From Thermoanaerobaculales bacterium (GTDB lineage: Bacteria > Acidobacteriota > Thermoanaerobaculia > Thermoanaerobaculales > Sulfomarinibacteraceae), in NCBI GenBank assembly GCA_035358815.1, contig DAOPQC010000007.1, forward strand, positions 1-64,000: DNA of 64,000 bases. The letters run 5' to 3'. The notes under the pieces were generated by a model, which was not told where the DNA came from, did not search any database, and worked only from the letters and a program-made list of their open reading frames with translations. How positions within the stretch are numbered: the first letter of the stretch is position 1; each line of letters begins with the position of its first letter. Shown here piece after piece: positions 1 to 9,062 of the stretch. Made by a program: the position numbers and the translations under genes.

Positions 1-1000
1 GAGTTGAACCGCAAAGACGCGAAGGACGCAAAGGAACCATGCGATGAGGTCTGAGGACCTCGCTCTGCGCTCTTCGCAGCCTTCGCGGTTCAGACGAGCG
101 TGCTACCGCCCACCCGAGTTGAACCGCAGAGATCGCGGAGCACGCAGAGGAATCACGCGATGAGGTCAGAGGACCTCGCTTTGCGTTCTTTGCGGCCTTC
201 GCGGTTCAAACGAGCGTGCTGCCGCCCACCCGAGTTGAACCGCAGAGATCGCGGAGCACGCAGAGGAATCATGCGATGAGGTCAGAGGACCTTGCTTCGC
301 GTTCTTTGCGGCCTTCGCGGTTCAGACGAGCTTGCTGCCGCCCACCCGAGTTGAACCGCAAAGACGCGAAGGACGCAAAGGAACCATGCGATGAGGTCTG
401 AGGACCTCGCTTCGCGTTCTTTGCGCCCTTCGCGGTTCAAACGAGCTTGCTGCCGCCCACCCGAGTTGAACCGCAAAGTCGCGAAGTACGCAAAGGAACC
501 ATGCGATGAGGTCAGAGGACCTCGCTCTGCGCTCTCTGCGTTCTCCGCGGTTCAAACGAGCTTGCTGCCGCCCACCAGAATTGAACCGCAAAGTCGCGAA
601 GTACGCAAAGGAACCATGCGATGAGGTCAGAGGACCTCGCTCTGCGCTCTCTGCGTTCTCCGCGGTTCAAACGAGCGTGCTGCCGCCCACCCGAGTTGAA
701 CCGCAAAGACGCGAAGGACGCAAAGGAACCATGCGATGAGGTCAGAGGACCTCGCTTCGCGTTCTTTGCGCCCTTCGCGGTTCAAACGAGCGTGCTGCCG
801 CCCACCCGAGTTGAACAGGACGCAAAGGAACCATGCGATGAGGTCTGAGGACCTCGCTTTGCGTTCTTTGCGGCCTTCGCGGTTCAGACGAGCTTGCTGC
901 CGCCCACCAGAGTTGAACCGCAAAGACGCGAAGGACGCAAAGGAACCATGCGATGAGGTCTGAGGACCTCGCTTTGCGTTCTTTGCGCCCTTCGCGGTTC
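1..1000. repeat. Array of nine ~115-bp imperfect palindromic repeats
   Basis: Tandem units start near 1, 116, 232, 348, 463, 578, 693, 808 and 910. Each opens with GAACCGCAAAGACGCGAAGG or the variant GAACCGCAGAGATCGCGGAG. Each closes with the roughly complementary CTTTGCGGCCTTCGCGGTTC. Between them lies a conserved ATGCGATGAGGTC...GAGGACCTCGC core that itself contains a GAGGTC/GACCTC inverted repeat. Units are joined by a conserved linker, GCTGCCGCCCACCCGAGTT. The unit at 808 lacks part of its left arm. The whole period is conserved and there are no variable spacers, so this is not a CRISPR. No coding potential is believable. The array may extend past the left edge of the window. Confidence 0.93.
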
Positions 1001-1045
1001 CGATGACCTCACCGCTCGACGATGTCGCTGCGGCGCCGCGTCACG

Positions 1046-3733
1046 CTACGGAACGAGGTCGAGCCGCTTGCGCACCCGCCGGAAGAGCAGCCCGGGCTCG
1101 GCCTGCACGCAGGACTGGACGACGACGTCGTCGATGTCCCAGCCGTCGTGGCCCACCGAAGAGTCGGTGCCGAGGCGGAAGCGGAGACGCACCGTCTGGC
1201 CGGCGTAGGCGTCGAGATCGAACACCGCCTCGTCCCAGGGGTGGGGCTGGCCGCACCAGGCATTCATGCCGGCCAGCGGGTTGCCAAAGGCCGAGGACAC
1301 CATGCCGTCGTAGCGATCGGTGTCGGGCACCGGCGTGAGCTGGGCCCAGGTGGCGCCGCCGTCGGTCGAGATCTCGAGGATGCCGCCGTCGTAGCAACCG
1401 CTCCCCGATGTCTCGATCGACTGGAAGCTCCAGAACTGGAGGGTGATCGGCGCCTGGTCCGCCGGCGGCAGGACGATCGGCGGCGACGCCAGGCGCTGGT
1501 CGGTGACCGATGCGGCATCTCGGGCATGGAAGACGCGGCTGCCCGAGGGTGGCGGCGGATCGACGGGGGTGTCAATGAGCGACCACGAGTCGCCGGTGCC
1601 CGAATGGGTCCAGCCCGGCGCGCCGGACTCGAAGTCGTCCTCGAAGTGGAGCAGCGGCACCGTGCCGGGACCGCACTCTCCCGGCAAGGCCTCGGTGGTG
1701 AAGGACCGAGGTGCGGACCACTCGCCGTTGCCGCAGGCGTTGCCGGCCTGCACCCGCCACCAGTGCTCGGTGCTGACATCGAGACGGCTGTCCGGGGTGA
1801 AGGTGGTGCCGTCGATACCGCTGGAATCGATCACCAGATCGACGAAGCCGGGATCGGTGGCGACGGTGAGGTGGTAGGCGCCGCCCTGGCTGGCGGCGGC
1901 CCACTCGAAGGTCGGCCTGCGTGGTTGATTCGTGGCGCCGTCGGCGGGCGCGGTCAGGGCCACCGGCCCGGCTGGCTGGTCAAAGACCCCGAGCGTCGCT
2001 GCGGCCTCGTGGACGATCCCGCTCGGGCTGGAGATGCCGGCAAGCTGCAGCGGGTAGCTGCCGGGGCTGACCGTGCCGGTGTTGCCGATCGTCAGCCGGC
2101 TGGTGCCGGGAGGGGTCAACGGGTTGGTCGAGAAGTCGGTGGTCGCGCCGGCCGGCGTCCCGATGACGGAAAGCGTGACCGGCTCGGCGAAGCCATGGAA
2201 CCGGCCGACCCGGAGCTGGAGGAGGGCGCTGTCCGGGGCGCAGACGCCGACAGTCGCTGGCGTCACCGAGAGGGTGAAGTTGAGCGGGAAGCGGTACGCG
2301 GCCCAGGCGTCGATGCGGCCCCAGCCGTAGGTGTTGTTGGGGACCGCGTTGGCAGGATCGCCGCCGCAGCCGTCGGTTGTGGTGCGCGGGACCGCGGTCT
2401 GCGCGATGATGTCCTCGATTAGATCGACCTGGCCGGCCTGGCCCGGGGTGCGGGAGATGAGCAGCGCGACCTCGCCGGCGACGTGCGGTCCGGCCATGCT
2501 GGTGCCGTCCCAGCCGCTCTGATACCAGCCGTCGAGCGTGCTCGATCGGATGTTGACTCCGGGCGCCGAGACGTCGGGCTTCATCCGGTCGGAGCCGTCG
2601 ACCGTGACCGGACCGCGGCTCGAGAAGTCGGCGATGTCGTCCGTGCTGTCGGTCGCACCCACCGTCAACGACTCCTCGTAGATCGCCGCCGGAGAGCTGA
2701 TGCTCGAGCAGCCGGGACCGTCGTTGCCGGCCGATTGCACGGTGACGATGCCGGCGGCGCGCACCGCCCGGACCACGGCGAGCAGCACGTCGGGATCGGT
2801 GCAGCCCTCGCTCGGCGGGCAGATCCAGGAGTTGTTGATCACGTCGGGGGCCATCGCCGGGTTCGGGTCGGCGCCGCCGACCGTGGTCGGGGCGATGAAC
2901 CATTGGAAGCACTCGGCGTAGCCGGCCGGGGTCCCGAGCCCCTGGTCCATGCTGCGGCAGCCGATCCACTTCGCGCCCGGCGCCATGCCGATCTGGTTGC
3001 CGGCGCCGTCGTCGCCGACCGCGACCCCCATGGTGAGGGTGCCGTGGCCGTGGTCGTCGCAGGGGAAGGGGGAGTCGGCGCCGCAAGTGCCGCCGCCGGA
3101 ATGGATGGCATCATGCCAGTTGAAATCGTGGCTGCCGCCGGGTCCGCCCCGGTACTGGTTGACCAGGGCGGCGTGGTACCACATGCAGCCGGTGTCGTGG
3201 CCGGCGACCACCGCGCCGGCGCCGGTTGTTCCGGCCGCCCAGACGTCGTCGGCGTTGACCTGGGCGATGTTCCACCTGACCGTCTTCGGCCCGTCGATCT
3301 CGTCGCCCGCGGCCTCGACCGGCCTGGCGAGGCGCACTCCGGGATTGGCGAAGATCTTCCTGACGTCGCTGCGCCGCGCCATCGCCTCGACCGTGGCGAG
3401 GTCGGCCCTCGCCCAGATCATGTTGACCACCCAGAACGGCTGCACGTCGGCCCCGCGCGCCTGGAGCGCGGCCAGCACCGGCCCCTGGCTGCGGCCGGCG
3501 GCCGCGGTCAGCGCGTTGAAGACGAAGGCGCCCTTCTCGGCCTTAGTCGGCAGCTCCCGCGCGGCGCTGAGGTCGGCCTGGTCGGCGAGCACGACCAGGA
3601 ACTCGGTGTCGCCGGAGCGCGCCGTGTCGAGCACCCACGGGTCGACCTTCCCCTGCCAGCGCGGCTCGGCGGCAGGGAGCGTCGCAGCCACGACGACCAG
3701 CAGGGTAGGGAGCGCGAGCGAGCGTCGGTCCAT
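1046..3733 (-). CDS. Secreted subtilisin-like serine protease (S8), paralog A
   Basis: Exported peptidase of 895 residues. A signal peptide (about 1-22, ending in PAAEP) is followed by an inhibitor-I9-like propeptide (about 35-135). The S8 catalytic domain shows Asp180 (AGHDTG), His230 (DDHGHGT), Asn300/301 (INNSW) and Ser412 (DGTSMAGPHVAG). After it come Ig/Fn3-like beta domains and a jelly-roll-like segment opening FEDDFESGAPGWTHSG. The ATG at 3733 begins the signal peptide; the open frame upstream runs only through repeat DNA. The ribosome site is weak (GAGGG). Paralog B (4272-6947) has the same residue numbering through the catalytic core. Paralog A differs at the C-terminus, ending RRVRKRLDLVP instead of the DGFESGD tag. 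Family and secretion are clear; the substrate is unknown. Confidence 0.93.
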   Translation of the reverse strand: MDRRSLALPTLLVVVAATLPAAEPRWQGKVDPWVLDTARSGDTEFLVVLADQADLSAARELPTKAEKGAFVFNALTAAAGRSQGPVLAALQARGADVQPFWVVNMIWARADLATVEAMARRSDVRKIFANPGVRLARPVEAAGDEIDGPKTVRWNIAQVNADDVWAAGTTGAGAVVAGHDTGCMWYHAALVNQYRGGPGGSHDFNWHDAIHSGGGTCGADSPFPCDDHGHGTLTMGVAVGDDGAGNQIGMAPGAKWIGCRSMDQGLGTPAGYAECFQWFIAPTTVGGADPNPAMAPDVINNSWICPPSEGCTDPDVLLAVVRAVRAAGIVTVQSAGNDGPGCSSISSPAAIYEESLTVGATDSTDDIADFSSRGPVTVDGSDRMKPDVSAPGVNIRSSTLDGWYQSGWDGTSMAGPHVAGEVALLISRTPGQAGQVDLIEDIIAQTAVPRTTTDGCGGDPANAVPNNTYGWGRIDAWAAYRFPLNFTLSVTPATVGVCAPDSALLQLRVGRFHGFAEPVTLSVIGTPAGATTDFSTNPLTPPGTSRLTIGNTGTVSPGSYPLQLAGISSPSGIVHEAAATLGVFDQPAGPVALTAPADGATNQPRRPTFEWAAASQGGAYHLTVATDPGFVDLVIDSSGIDGTTFTPDSRLDVSTEHWWRVQAGNACGNGEWSAPRSFTTEALPGECGPGTVPLLHFEDDFESGAPGWTHSGTGDSWSLIDTPVDPPPPSGSRVFHARDAASVTDQRLASPPIVLPPADQAPITLQFWSFQSIETSGSGCYDGGILEISTDGGATWAQLTPVPDTDRYDGMVSSAFGNPLAGMNAWCGQPHPWDEAVFDLDAYAGQTVRLRFRLGTDSSVGHDGWDIDDVVVQSCVQAEPGLLFRRVRKRLDLVP

Positions 3734-3922
3734 CGCCTTGTCCCTCGAGCTTCCATACGAATGTACCACCGGAGGGTTGGCCGAAGCCGGCTCCAGTCCG
3801 CGGCGGCCCGGACGCCATCGGGATCGACGAGGCGCTCGCCGAGGCGCCCGTGGTCGTGGCGAAGCTCGTCGGGGCCGCACCGCAGCGGACGGGGAAGATC
3901 TGAGAGGACCCCCCGGCCGCCG

Positions 3923-4250
3923 GAGTTGAACCGCAAAGACGCGAAGGACGCGAAGGAAGCATGCGATGAGGTCAGAGGACCTCGCTTTGCGTTCTTTGCG
4001 CCCTTCGCGGTTCAAAGGAGCTTGCTGCCGCCCACCCGAGTTGAACCGCAGAGATCGCGGAGCACGCAGAGGAATCACGCGATGAGGTCAGAGGACCTCG
4101 TTTTGCGCTCTCTGCGTTCTCCGCGGTTCAAATGAGTTCAGTGCCGCCCACCCGAGTTGAACCGCAGAGATCGCGGAGCACGCAGAGGAAGAATGCAGCG
4201 AGGTTGGATGACCCTCCTTGCGCTCTCTGCGCTCTCCGCGGTTCTGATGA
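3923..4250. repeat. Three copies of the 115-bp palindromic repeat between protease paralogs
   Basis: Units begin near 3923, 4040 and 4156 and match the array at 1-1000, including the GCTGCCGCCCACCCGAGTT linker. The right edge runs into GATGACCTCAGCGCTCGAAG just past the stop of protease B. That mirrors the edge at 1003-1025 beyond protease A, so gene plus downstream repeat appear to have been duplicated together. Between 3734 and 3922 I see no gene, only the upstream region of protease A. Confidence 0.9.
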
Positions 4251-4271
4251 CCTCAGCGCTCGAAGATGTCG

Positions 4272-6947
4272 CTACGGCACCGCCGCGCTCCAGGCCGCGG
4301 TGTCGCCGCTCTCGAAGCCGTCGGAGAACGGGAGCCCGCCGCCCGCGACGCAGGACTGGACAACGAGGTCGTCGATGTACCAGCCCTCGCGGCCGACCGA
4401 GGAGTCGGAGCCGAGGCGGAAACGGAGCTGCACCGTCTGGCCGGCGAAGGAGCTGAGGTCGACCACCGACTTGAGCCAGTCCTGCGGGTCGCCGCACCAA
4501 CCCTCGAGGTCCGACAGGCTGTAGATCGGCCCGTCGTAGGGGTCGGTGAGCATGACCGACGTCGGCAGCTGGGCCCAGGTGCCGCCGCCGTCGGCCGAGA
4601 TCTCGACCAGACCGCCGTCCCAGCAGCTGTCGCTCCACGCCGACTCCATCTCCTGCCAGGTCCAGAACTGCAGGGTGAGCGCCGAGCCGGCCGCGGGCAG
4701 GGCCACCGGCGGCGACAGCAGCCGCTGGTCGCTGGTCGTGGACGGATCATTCGCGTGGAAGGCGGCGGTGCCGCTGTGCACCCGCGCCCCCGACAGCGCC
4801 CAGCTGTCGCCGGTGCCCGAGTGGGTCCAGCCGGCGGCGCCGGCCTCGAAATCGATCTGGTAGTGGACCTCCGGCACCGTGCCGAGGCCGCAGTCTCCGG
4901 GCAGGGCGACGGTGGAGAAGAGGTAGGTCGCCGACCACCCGCTTGAGGCGCACGGGTTGAGCGCCTGCAGCCGCCAGTAGTAGAGGGTGTTGCTCGCCAG
5001 GTCGACGCCCGGGGTGTAGGCGGTGCCGGTCGCGTCGCTGACGTCGAGCACCACGTTGTTGAAGGTCGGATCGGTCGCCACCTGGAGCCGGTAGGCGGCG
5101 GCCTGGCTGGCCGCGGCCCACTGGAAGGTCGGCCGCAGCGGTTGGTTGGTGGCGCCGTTGGCCGGCGCGGTCAGCGCCACCGGCCCGGCCGGCTGGTCGA
5201 AGACCCCGAGGGTCACAGGCGAGGAGTGGACGATCCCGCTCGGGCTCGAGGTGCCGGTCACCTGCAGCGGGTAGCTGCCCGGGACGACTGCGCCGGTGTT
5301 GCCGATCTCGAGCTGGCTCGAGCCGGGAGGGACCACCGGGTTGACCGAGAAGCTGGTGGTCGCGCCGGTGGGCGCACCGGTGACGGACAGACCGACCGGC
5401 TCGGAGAAGCCCTGGTACTGGCCGACGTCAATCTGGACGACCGCGCTGTCCGGCGCGCAGACGCTCACGGCCGGGGTCGCCGCAAGGGTGAAGTCGAGGG
5501 GGTAGTTGTGGGCGGCGAGGGCATCGATCCGCCCCCAGCCGTAGGTGTTGTTCGGGACCGCGTTGCCGGGGTCGCCGCCGCAGCCCTCGCTGGTGGTGAA
5601 GGGGACCGAGGTCTGCTCGATGATGTCCTCGATCAGGTCGACCTGGCCGGCCAGGCCCGGGGTGTGGGAGATCAGCAGCGCGACCTCGCCGGCGACGTGC
5701 GGGCCGGCCATGCTGGTGCCGCTCCAGCCGCCCTGGTAGCCGCCGTCGTAGGTGCTCGAGCGGATGTTGTCGCCGGGCGCCGAGACGTTGGGCTTCATCC
5801 GGCCGGAGCCGTCGACCGTGACCGGACCGCGGCTCGAGAAGTAGGCGATGTCGTCCGTGCTGTCGGTGGCGCCCACCGAGAGCGACTCCTCGTAGATCGC
5901 CGCCGGGGTGTTGACGCTCGAGCAGCCCGAGCCGTCGTTGCCGGCCGAGTGGACGGTGACGATGCCGGCGGCGCGCACCGCCTGGACCACGGCGAGCAGC
6001 ACGTTGGGATCGGTGCAGCCCTCGCTCGGCGGGCAGCCCCAGGAGTTGTTGATGACGTCGGGCGCCATCGCCGGGTTCGGGCTGGCGCCGCCGACCGTGG
6101 TCGGGGCGATGAACCACTGGTAGCACTCGGCATAGGTGGCCGGCGTGCCGACCCCCTGGTCCATGTTCCGGCAGCCGATCCACTTCGCGCCCGGCGCCAT
6201 GCCGACCTGGTTGCCGGCGCCGTCGTCGCCGACCATCGTCCCCATGGTGTGGGTCCCGTGGCCGTGGTCGTCGCAGGGGACGGGGGAGTTGGCGCCGCAG
6301 GTGCCGCCGCCGGAGTGGATGGCATCATGCCAGTTGTAGTCGTGGCTGCCGCCGGGCCCGCCCCGGTACTGGTTGACCAGGGCGGCGTGGCTCCACAGGT
6401 AGCCGGTGTCCTGGCCGGCGACCACCGCGCCGACACCGGTGGTCCCGGCCGCCCACACGTCGTCGGCGTTGACCTTGACGATGTTCCACTCGACCGCCTC
6501 CGGCCCTTCGGGGTCATCGTGCGGGGAGCTGACCGGCTCTACGAAGCGCACCCGGGGGTTGGCGTGGACCCTCACCACGTCGCTGCGCCGGGCCATCGCC
6601 TCGACCGTGGCGAGGTCGGCCCGCGCCCAGACCATGTTGACGATCCAGAACGGCTGCACCTCGGCCCCGCGCGCCTGGAGCGCGGCCAGCACCGGCCCCT
6701 GGCTGCGGCCGGCGGCCGCGGTCAGCGCGTTGAAGACGAAGGCGCCCTTTTCGGCCTTGCTCGGGAGCGCCTCGGCGGCGCCGAGGTCGGCCTGGTCGGC
6801 GAGCACGACCAGGAACTCGGTGACGCCGGCGCGGCCGCTGTCGAGCACCCACGGGTCGACCTTGTCCTGCCAGCGCGGCTCGGCGGCGGCGAGTGCCGCG
6901 GCCGCGAGGATCGTCATGGTGGCGAGCGACAACATGCGTCGGATCAT
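4272..6947 (-). CDS. Secreted subtilisin-like serine protease (S8), paralog B with C-terminal DGFESGD tag
   Basis: Exported peptidase of 891 residues with the same domain order as paralog A: signal peptide (1-22), I9-like propeptide, S8 domain with Asp180 (AGQDTG), His230 (DDHGHGTHTMG) and Ser412 (SGTSMAGPHVAG), Ig/Fn3-like domains, and a jelly-roll-like segment. It ends with the short tag PFSDGFESGDTAAWS. The same kind of tag ends the unrelated giant protein at 47706-52679, so it may be a sorting or anchoring signal (inference). The ATG at 6947 has a good AGGAG ribosome site, and the reading frame upstream of it lacks a signal-like start. It lies just downstream of the aconitase gene on the same strand, probably with its own promoter. 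Confidence 0.94.
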   Translation of the reverse strand: MIRRMLSLATMTILAAAALAAAEPRWQDKVDPWVLDSGRAGVTEFLVVLADQADLGAAEALPSKAEKGAFVFNALTAAAGRSQGPVLAALQARGAEVQPFWIVNMVWARADLATVEAMARRSDVVRVHANPRVRFVEPVSSPHDDPEGPEAVEWNIVKVNADDVWAAGTTGVGAVVAGQDTGYLWSHAALVNQYRGGPGGSHDYNWHDAIHSGGGTCGANSPVPCDDHGHGTHTMGTMVGDDGAGNQVGMAPGAKWIGCRNMDQGVGTPATYAECYQWFIAPTTVGGASPNPAMAPDVINNSWGCPPSEGCTDPNVLLAVVQAVRAAGIVTVHSAGNDGSGCSSVNTPAAIYEESLSVGATDSTDDIAYFSSRGPVTVDGSGRMKPNVSAPGDNIRSSTYDGGYQGGWSGTSMAGPHVAGEVALLISHTPGLAGQVDLIEDIIEQTSVPFTTSEGCGGDPGNAVPNNTYGWGRIDALAAHNYPLDFTLAATPAVSVCAPDSAVVQIDVGQYQGFSEPVGLSVTGAPTGATTSFSVNPVVPPGSSQLEIGNTGAVVPGSYPLQVTGTSSPSGIVHSSPVTLGVFDQPAGPVALTAPANGATNQPLRPTFQWAAASQAAAYRLQVATDPTFNNVVLDVSDATGTAYTPGVDLASNTLYYWRLQALNPCASSGWSATYLFSTVALPGDCGLGTVPEVHYQIDFEAGAAGWTHSGTGDSWALSGARVHSGTAAFHANDPSTTSDQRLLSPPVALPAAGSALTLQFWTWQEMESAWSDSCWDGGLVEISADGGGTWAQLPTSVMLTDPYDGPIYSLSDLEGWCGDPQDWLKSVVDLSSFAGQTVQLRFRLGSDSSVGREGWYIDDLVVQSCVAGGGLPFSDGFESGDTAAWSAAVP

Positions 6948-6963
6948 CGATTTCTCCTCATCA

Positions 6964-6989
6964 GGCCCGGCAGAGTCTAGCACCGGGCC
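6964..6989 (-). promoter_or_regulatory. Inverted repeat around a -10-like hexamer upstream of protease B
   Basis: GGCCCGG (6964-6970) and CCGGGCC (6983-6989) form a 7-bp inverted repeat with a 12-nt spacer. Read on the minus strand the spacer contains TAGACT (6974-6979), a plausible -10. It could be an operator for protease B or a terminator-like hairpin after the aconitase gene. There is no T-tract, so the operator reading is slightly preferred. Confidence 0.35.
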
Positions 6990-7064
6990 GCCTGCCGCGG
7001 CCGGCACGGCTGCGCCGATGGCGTGACGAGCCCCACGCGACTGCGGCGATCGCGCAGTGCCTGG

Positions 7065-9008
7065 TCAGCCGCCCAGTCGACTGCGGATCAGCGCCTCGAG
7101 CCCGCCGGCCTGGACCAGCTCCTGGGCCGCCGGCCCGAGCGGGGACAGCCGGTGCTCGACGCCGCGCCAGACCGCGACCGAGCGCCGGAAGTCGACGTCG
7201 ATCTCCCCGGCCGGGATGGTGCGCCGGCCGGCGGCGGCCTCGGCCGCGAAGGCGGCGCGCAGGGCGCGCTCGAGCTCCGGGCTGTCGAGACAGATGAAGG
7301 CGTTGTTGAAGGCGTTGCGCAGGTAGGTCTGGGAGAAGCTGGCCGCGATCACCATTCTGATGCCGCGGAACGCCAGCGCGGTCGCCGCCTGCTCGCGCGA
7401 GGAGCCGGTGCCGAAGTTGGCCCCGGCGACGATGATGTCGCCCTCCGCGGCGATCGCCTGGAACTCGGGGTCGTAGTTGGCCATCGCGTGGCCGGCCATC
7501 TGCGCCGGCGTCAGGTCGTCGCGGTAGGTGACGTCCTTGCCGTAGATGCCGTCGGTGTTGAGGTTGTCGACCGGCAGCAGGAGCACCCGGCCGCGGATCC
7601 GCTCCGGGAAGCCGGGACGGATCGCGACCGGCCGCACCGGCGGCGCCCAGCCGAGGTCGCGGAACGAGCGCTCGGGCAGCGCGCGGCCGAGGTCGGCGGG
7701 CCCCGTGATGTGGCCGGCGAGGGCGGACGCCGCCACCACCGCCGGGCTGGCAAGGTAGGCCTTGGCGTCGCGCGAGCCCATGCGGCCCTTGAAGTTGCGG
7801 TTGGTGGCCGAGATCCCGACCTCGCCCGGCTCGAGCAGCCCGGCGCCGAGGCCGATGCAGGCGCCGCAGCCCGGGGGCAGCGGCTGCGCGCCGGCGTCGA
7901 GCAGAGCCTGCCAGATGCCCTCGGCCTCGGCCTGGGCCTGGACCTCGGCCGACGCCGCGGCGACGTACAGCTCGACGGACTCGGCGACCCGCCGGCCGCG
8001 CAGCACTTCGGCAGCCTCGGCGAGGTCGTCCATCCGCGAGTTGACACAGGACAGCAGGTAGGCCTTGTCGACCCTGATCCGCTCGGCCGCGACCTCGGCC
8101 ACCGGCCGCGAGATCGACACCGTGTCGGGGCCGGTGACCTGGGGCGACACCGCCGACAGATCGAGGGTGATCTCGGCCGCGTACTCGGCGTCGGCATCGG
8201 GCAGCGGCGGATCGAGAATCCAGCTCGAGATCATGTCCCCGGTGAGCCGGCCGACAATGCCGCGCGAGGTGAGGAGGGAGGCGCGCCGGCGCAGATAGCG
8301 TGCGGTCGTCTCGTCGAACGGGAACCAGCCGACCAGGGCGCCCCACTCGGTGGTCATGTTGGCGATGGTCATGCGCTCGGAGATCGACAGGCCCGCGACG
8401 CCGGGGCCGTGGAACTCGACCGCGGCGTTGAGCACCTCGTCCGAGCGGTAGAGCCCGCACAGCGCCAGGATCACGTCCTTGCCGACCACGCCGGCGCGCA
8501 GCCGGCCCTCGAGCACGACCTTGACGGTGCGCGGCACCTGCCACCAGGTGCGGCCGGTGGCCCAGATCGCGGCGGCGTCGGTGCGCACCACCGGCGTGCC
8601 GACCGCGGCGAGCGCGCCGTACATGTTGGAGTGCGAGTCCGACGCCACGACCAGGCTGCCGGGGTGGACGAATCCGTTCTCGACCATCAGCTGGTGGCCG
8701 ATGCCGGCGCCGGCGGGATGGAAGACGATTCCCTGCTCGCGGGCGAAGGCCTCGATCGCCTGGTACTTGGCCAGGTTGCCGGCGGAGCTGTCCTGGACGT
8801 TGTGGTCGAGCGTGAACACCGGCTGGGCCGGGTCGGCGACCCGGGTGGCGCCGATCGACCGGAACTTGGACAGCACGGCGCTGGTGTTGTCGTGCGTCAT
8901 CACGTGGCGCGGCCGGATCGTGACCATGTCACCGGCGCGCACCTCGTGGCCGGACGCCAGGTCGACGGCGTGACTCTGGACGATCTTCTCCGTGATGCTC
9001 TGGCTCAT
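7065..9008 (-). CDS. Aconitase-family hydratase, compact Aquifex-type
   Basis: A 647-residue iron-sulfur hydro-lyase in which LeuC-like and LeuD-like parts are joined in one chain. It is shorter than the 850-900 residues of AcnA/AcnB/AcnD and matches the size of the Aquifex-type aconitase group. Cluster ligands are Cys321 (LLSCVNSRMDD), Cys381 and Cys384 (PPGCGACIGLG). The substrate-binding motif ASDSHSN is near 123-129, and the swivelling domain near the C-terminus carries GANFGTGSSREQA. The ATG at 9008 follows a GGGAG site. It lies 54 nt downstream of the PrpD-family gene in the same direction, so the two are probably cotranscribed and may act in sequence on a tricarboxylate such as citrate or 2-methylcitrate (inference). 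Aconitase activity itself is the safest call. Confidence 0.9.
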   Translation of the reverse strand: MSQSITEKIVQSHAVDLASGHEVRAGDMVTIRPRHVMTHDNTSAVLSKFRSIGATRVADPAQPVFTLDHNVQDSSAGNLAKYQAIEAFAREQGIVFHPAGAGIGHQLMVENGFVHPGSLVVASDSHSNMYGALAAVGTPVVRTDAAAIWATGRTWWQVPRTVKVVLEGRLRAGVVGKDVILALCGLYRSDEVLNAAVEFHGPGVAGLSISERMTIANMTTEWGALVGWFPFDETTARYLRRRASLLTSRGIVGRLTGDMISSWILDPPLPDADAEYAAEITLDLSAVSPQVTGPDTVSISRPVAEVAAERIRVDKAYLLSCVNSRMDDLAEAAEVLRGRRVAESVELYVAAASAEVQAQAEAEGIWQALLDAGAQPLPPGCGACIGLGAGLLEPGEVGISATNRNFKGRMGSRDAKAYLASPAVVAASALAGHITGPADLGRALPERSFRDLGWAPPVRPVAIRPGFPERIRGRVLLLPVDNLNTDGIYGKDVTYRDDLTPAQMAGHAMANYDPEFQAIAAEGDIIVAGANFGTGSSREQAATALAFRGIRMVIAASFSQTYLRNAFNNAFICLDSPELERALRAAFAAEAAAGRRTIPAGEIDVDFRRSVAVWRGVEHRLSPLGPAAQELVQAGGLEALIRSRLGG

Positions 9009-9010
9009 GT

Positions 9011-9047
9011 CTCCCGTCCCGTTCCCGTTCCCGTCCCCGTCCCCGAG
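9011..9047. repeat. GTTCCC/GTCCCC hexanucleotide run in the prpD-aconitase spacer
   Basis: Consecutive GTTCCC and GTCCCC hexamers fill most of the 54-nt spacer of this operon. The same simple repeat (or its complement GGGAAC) recurs in many other intergenic regions of the window. Confidence 0.85.
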
Positions 9048-9062
9048 TTGTCGCCTGCGCCT

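Noticed and set aside
1..1000. CRISPR array
   Set aside because: The full 115-bp unit is conserved with no variable spacers, and no cas genes are present.
1022..2422. Long plus-strand open frame opposite protease A
   Set aside because: Arg/Gly/Ala-rich shadow of the minus-strand S8 gene; no ribosome site and no family resemblance. The S8 frame has intact catalytic motifs.
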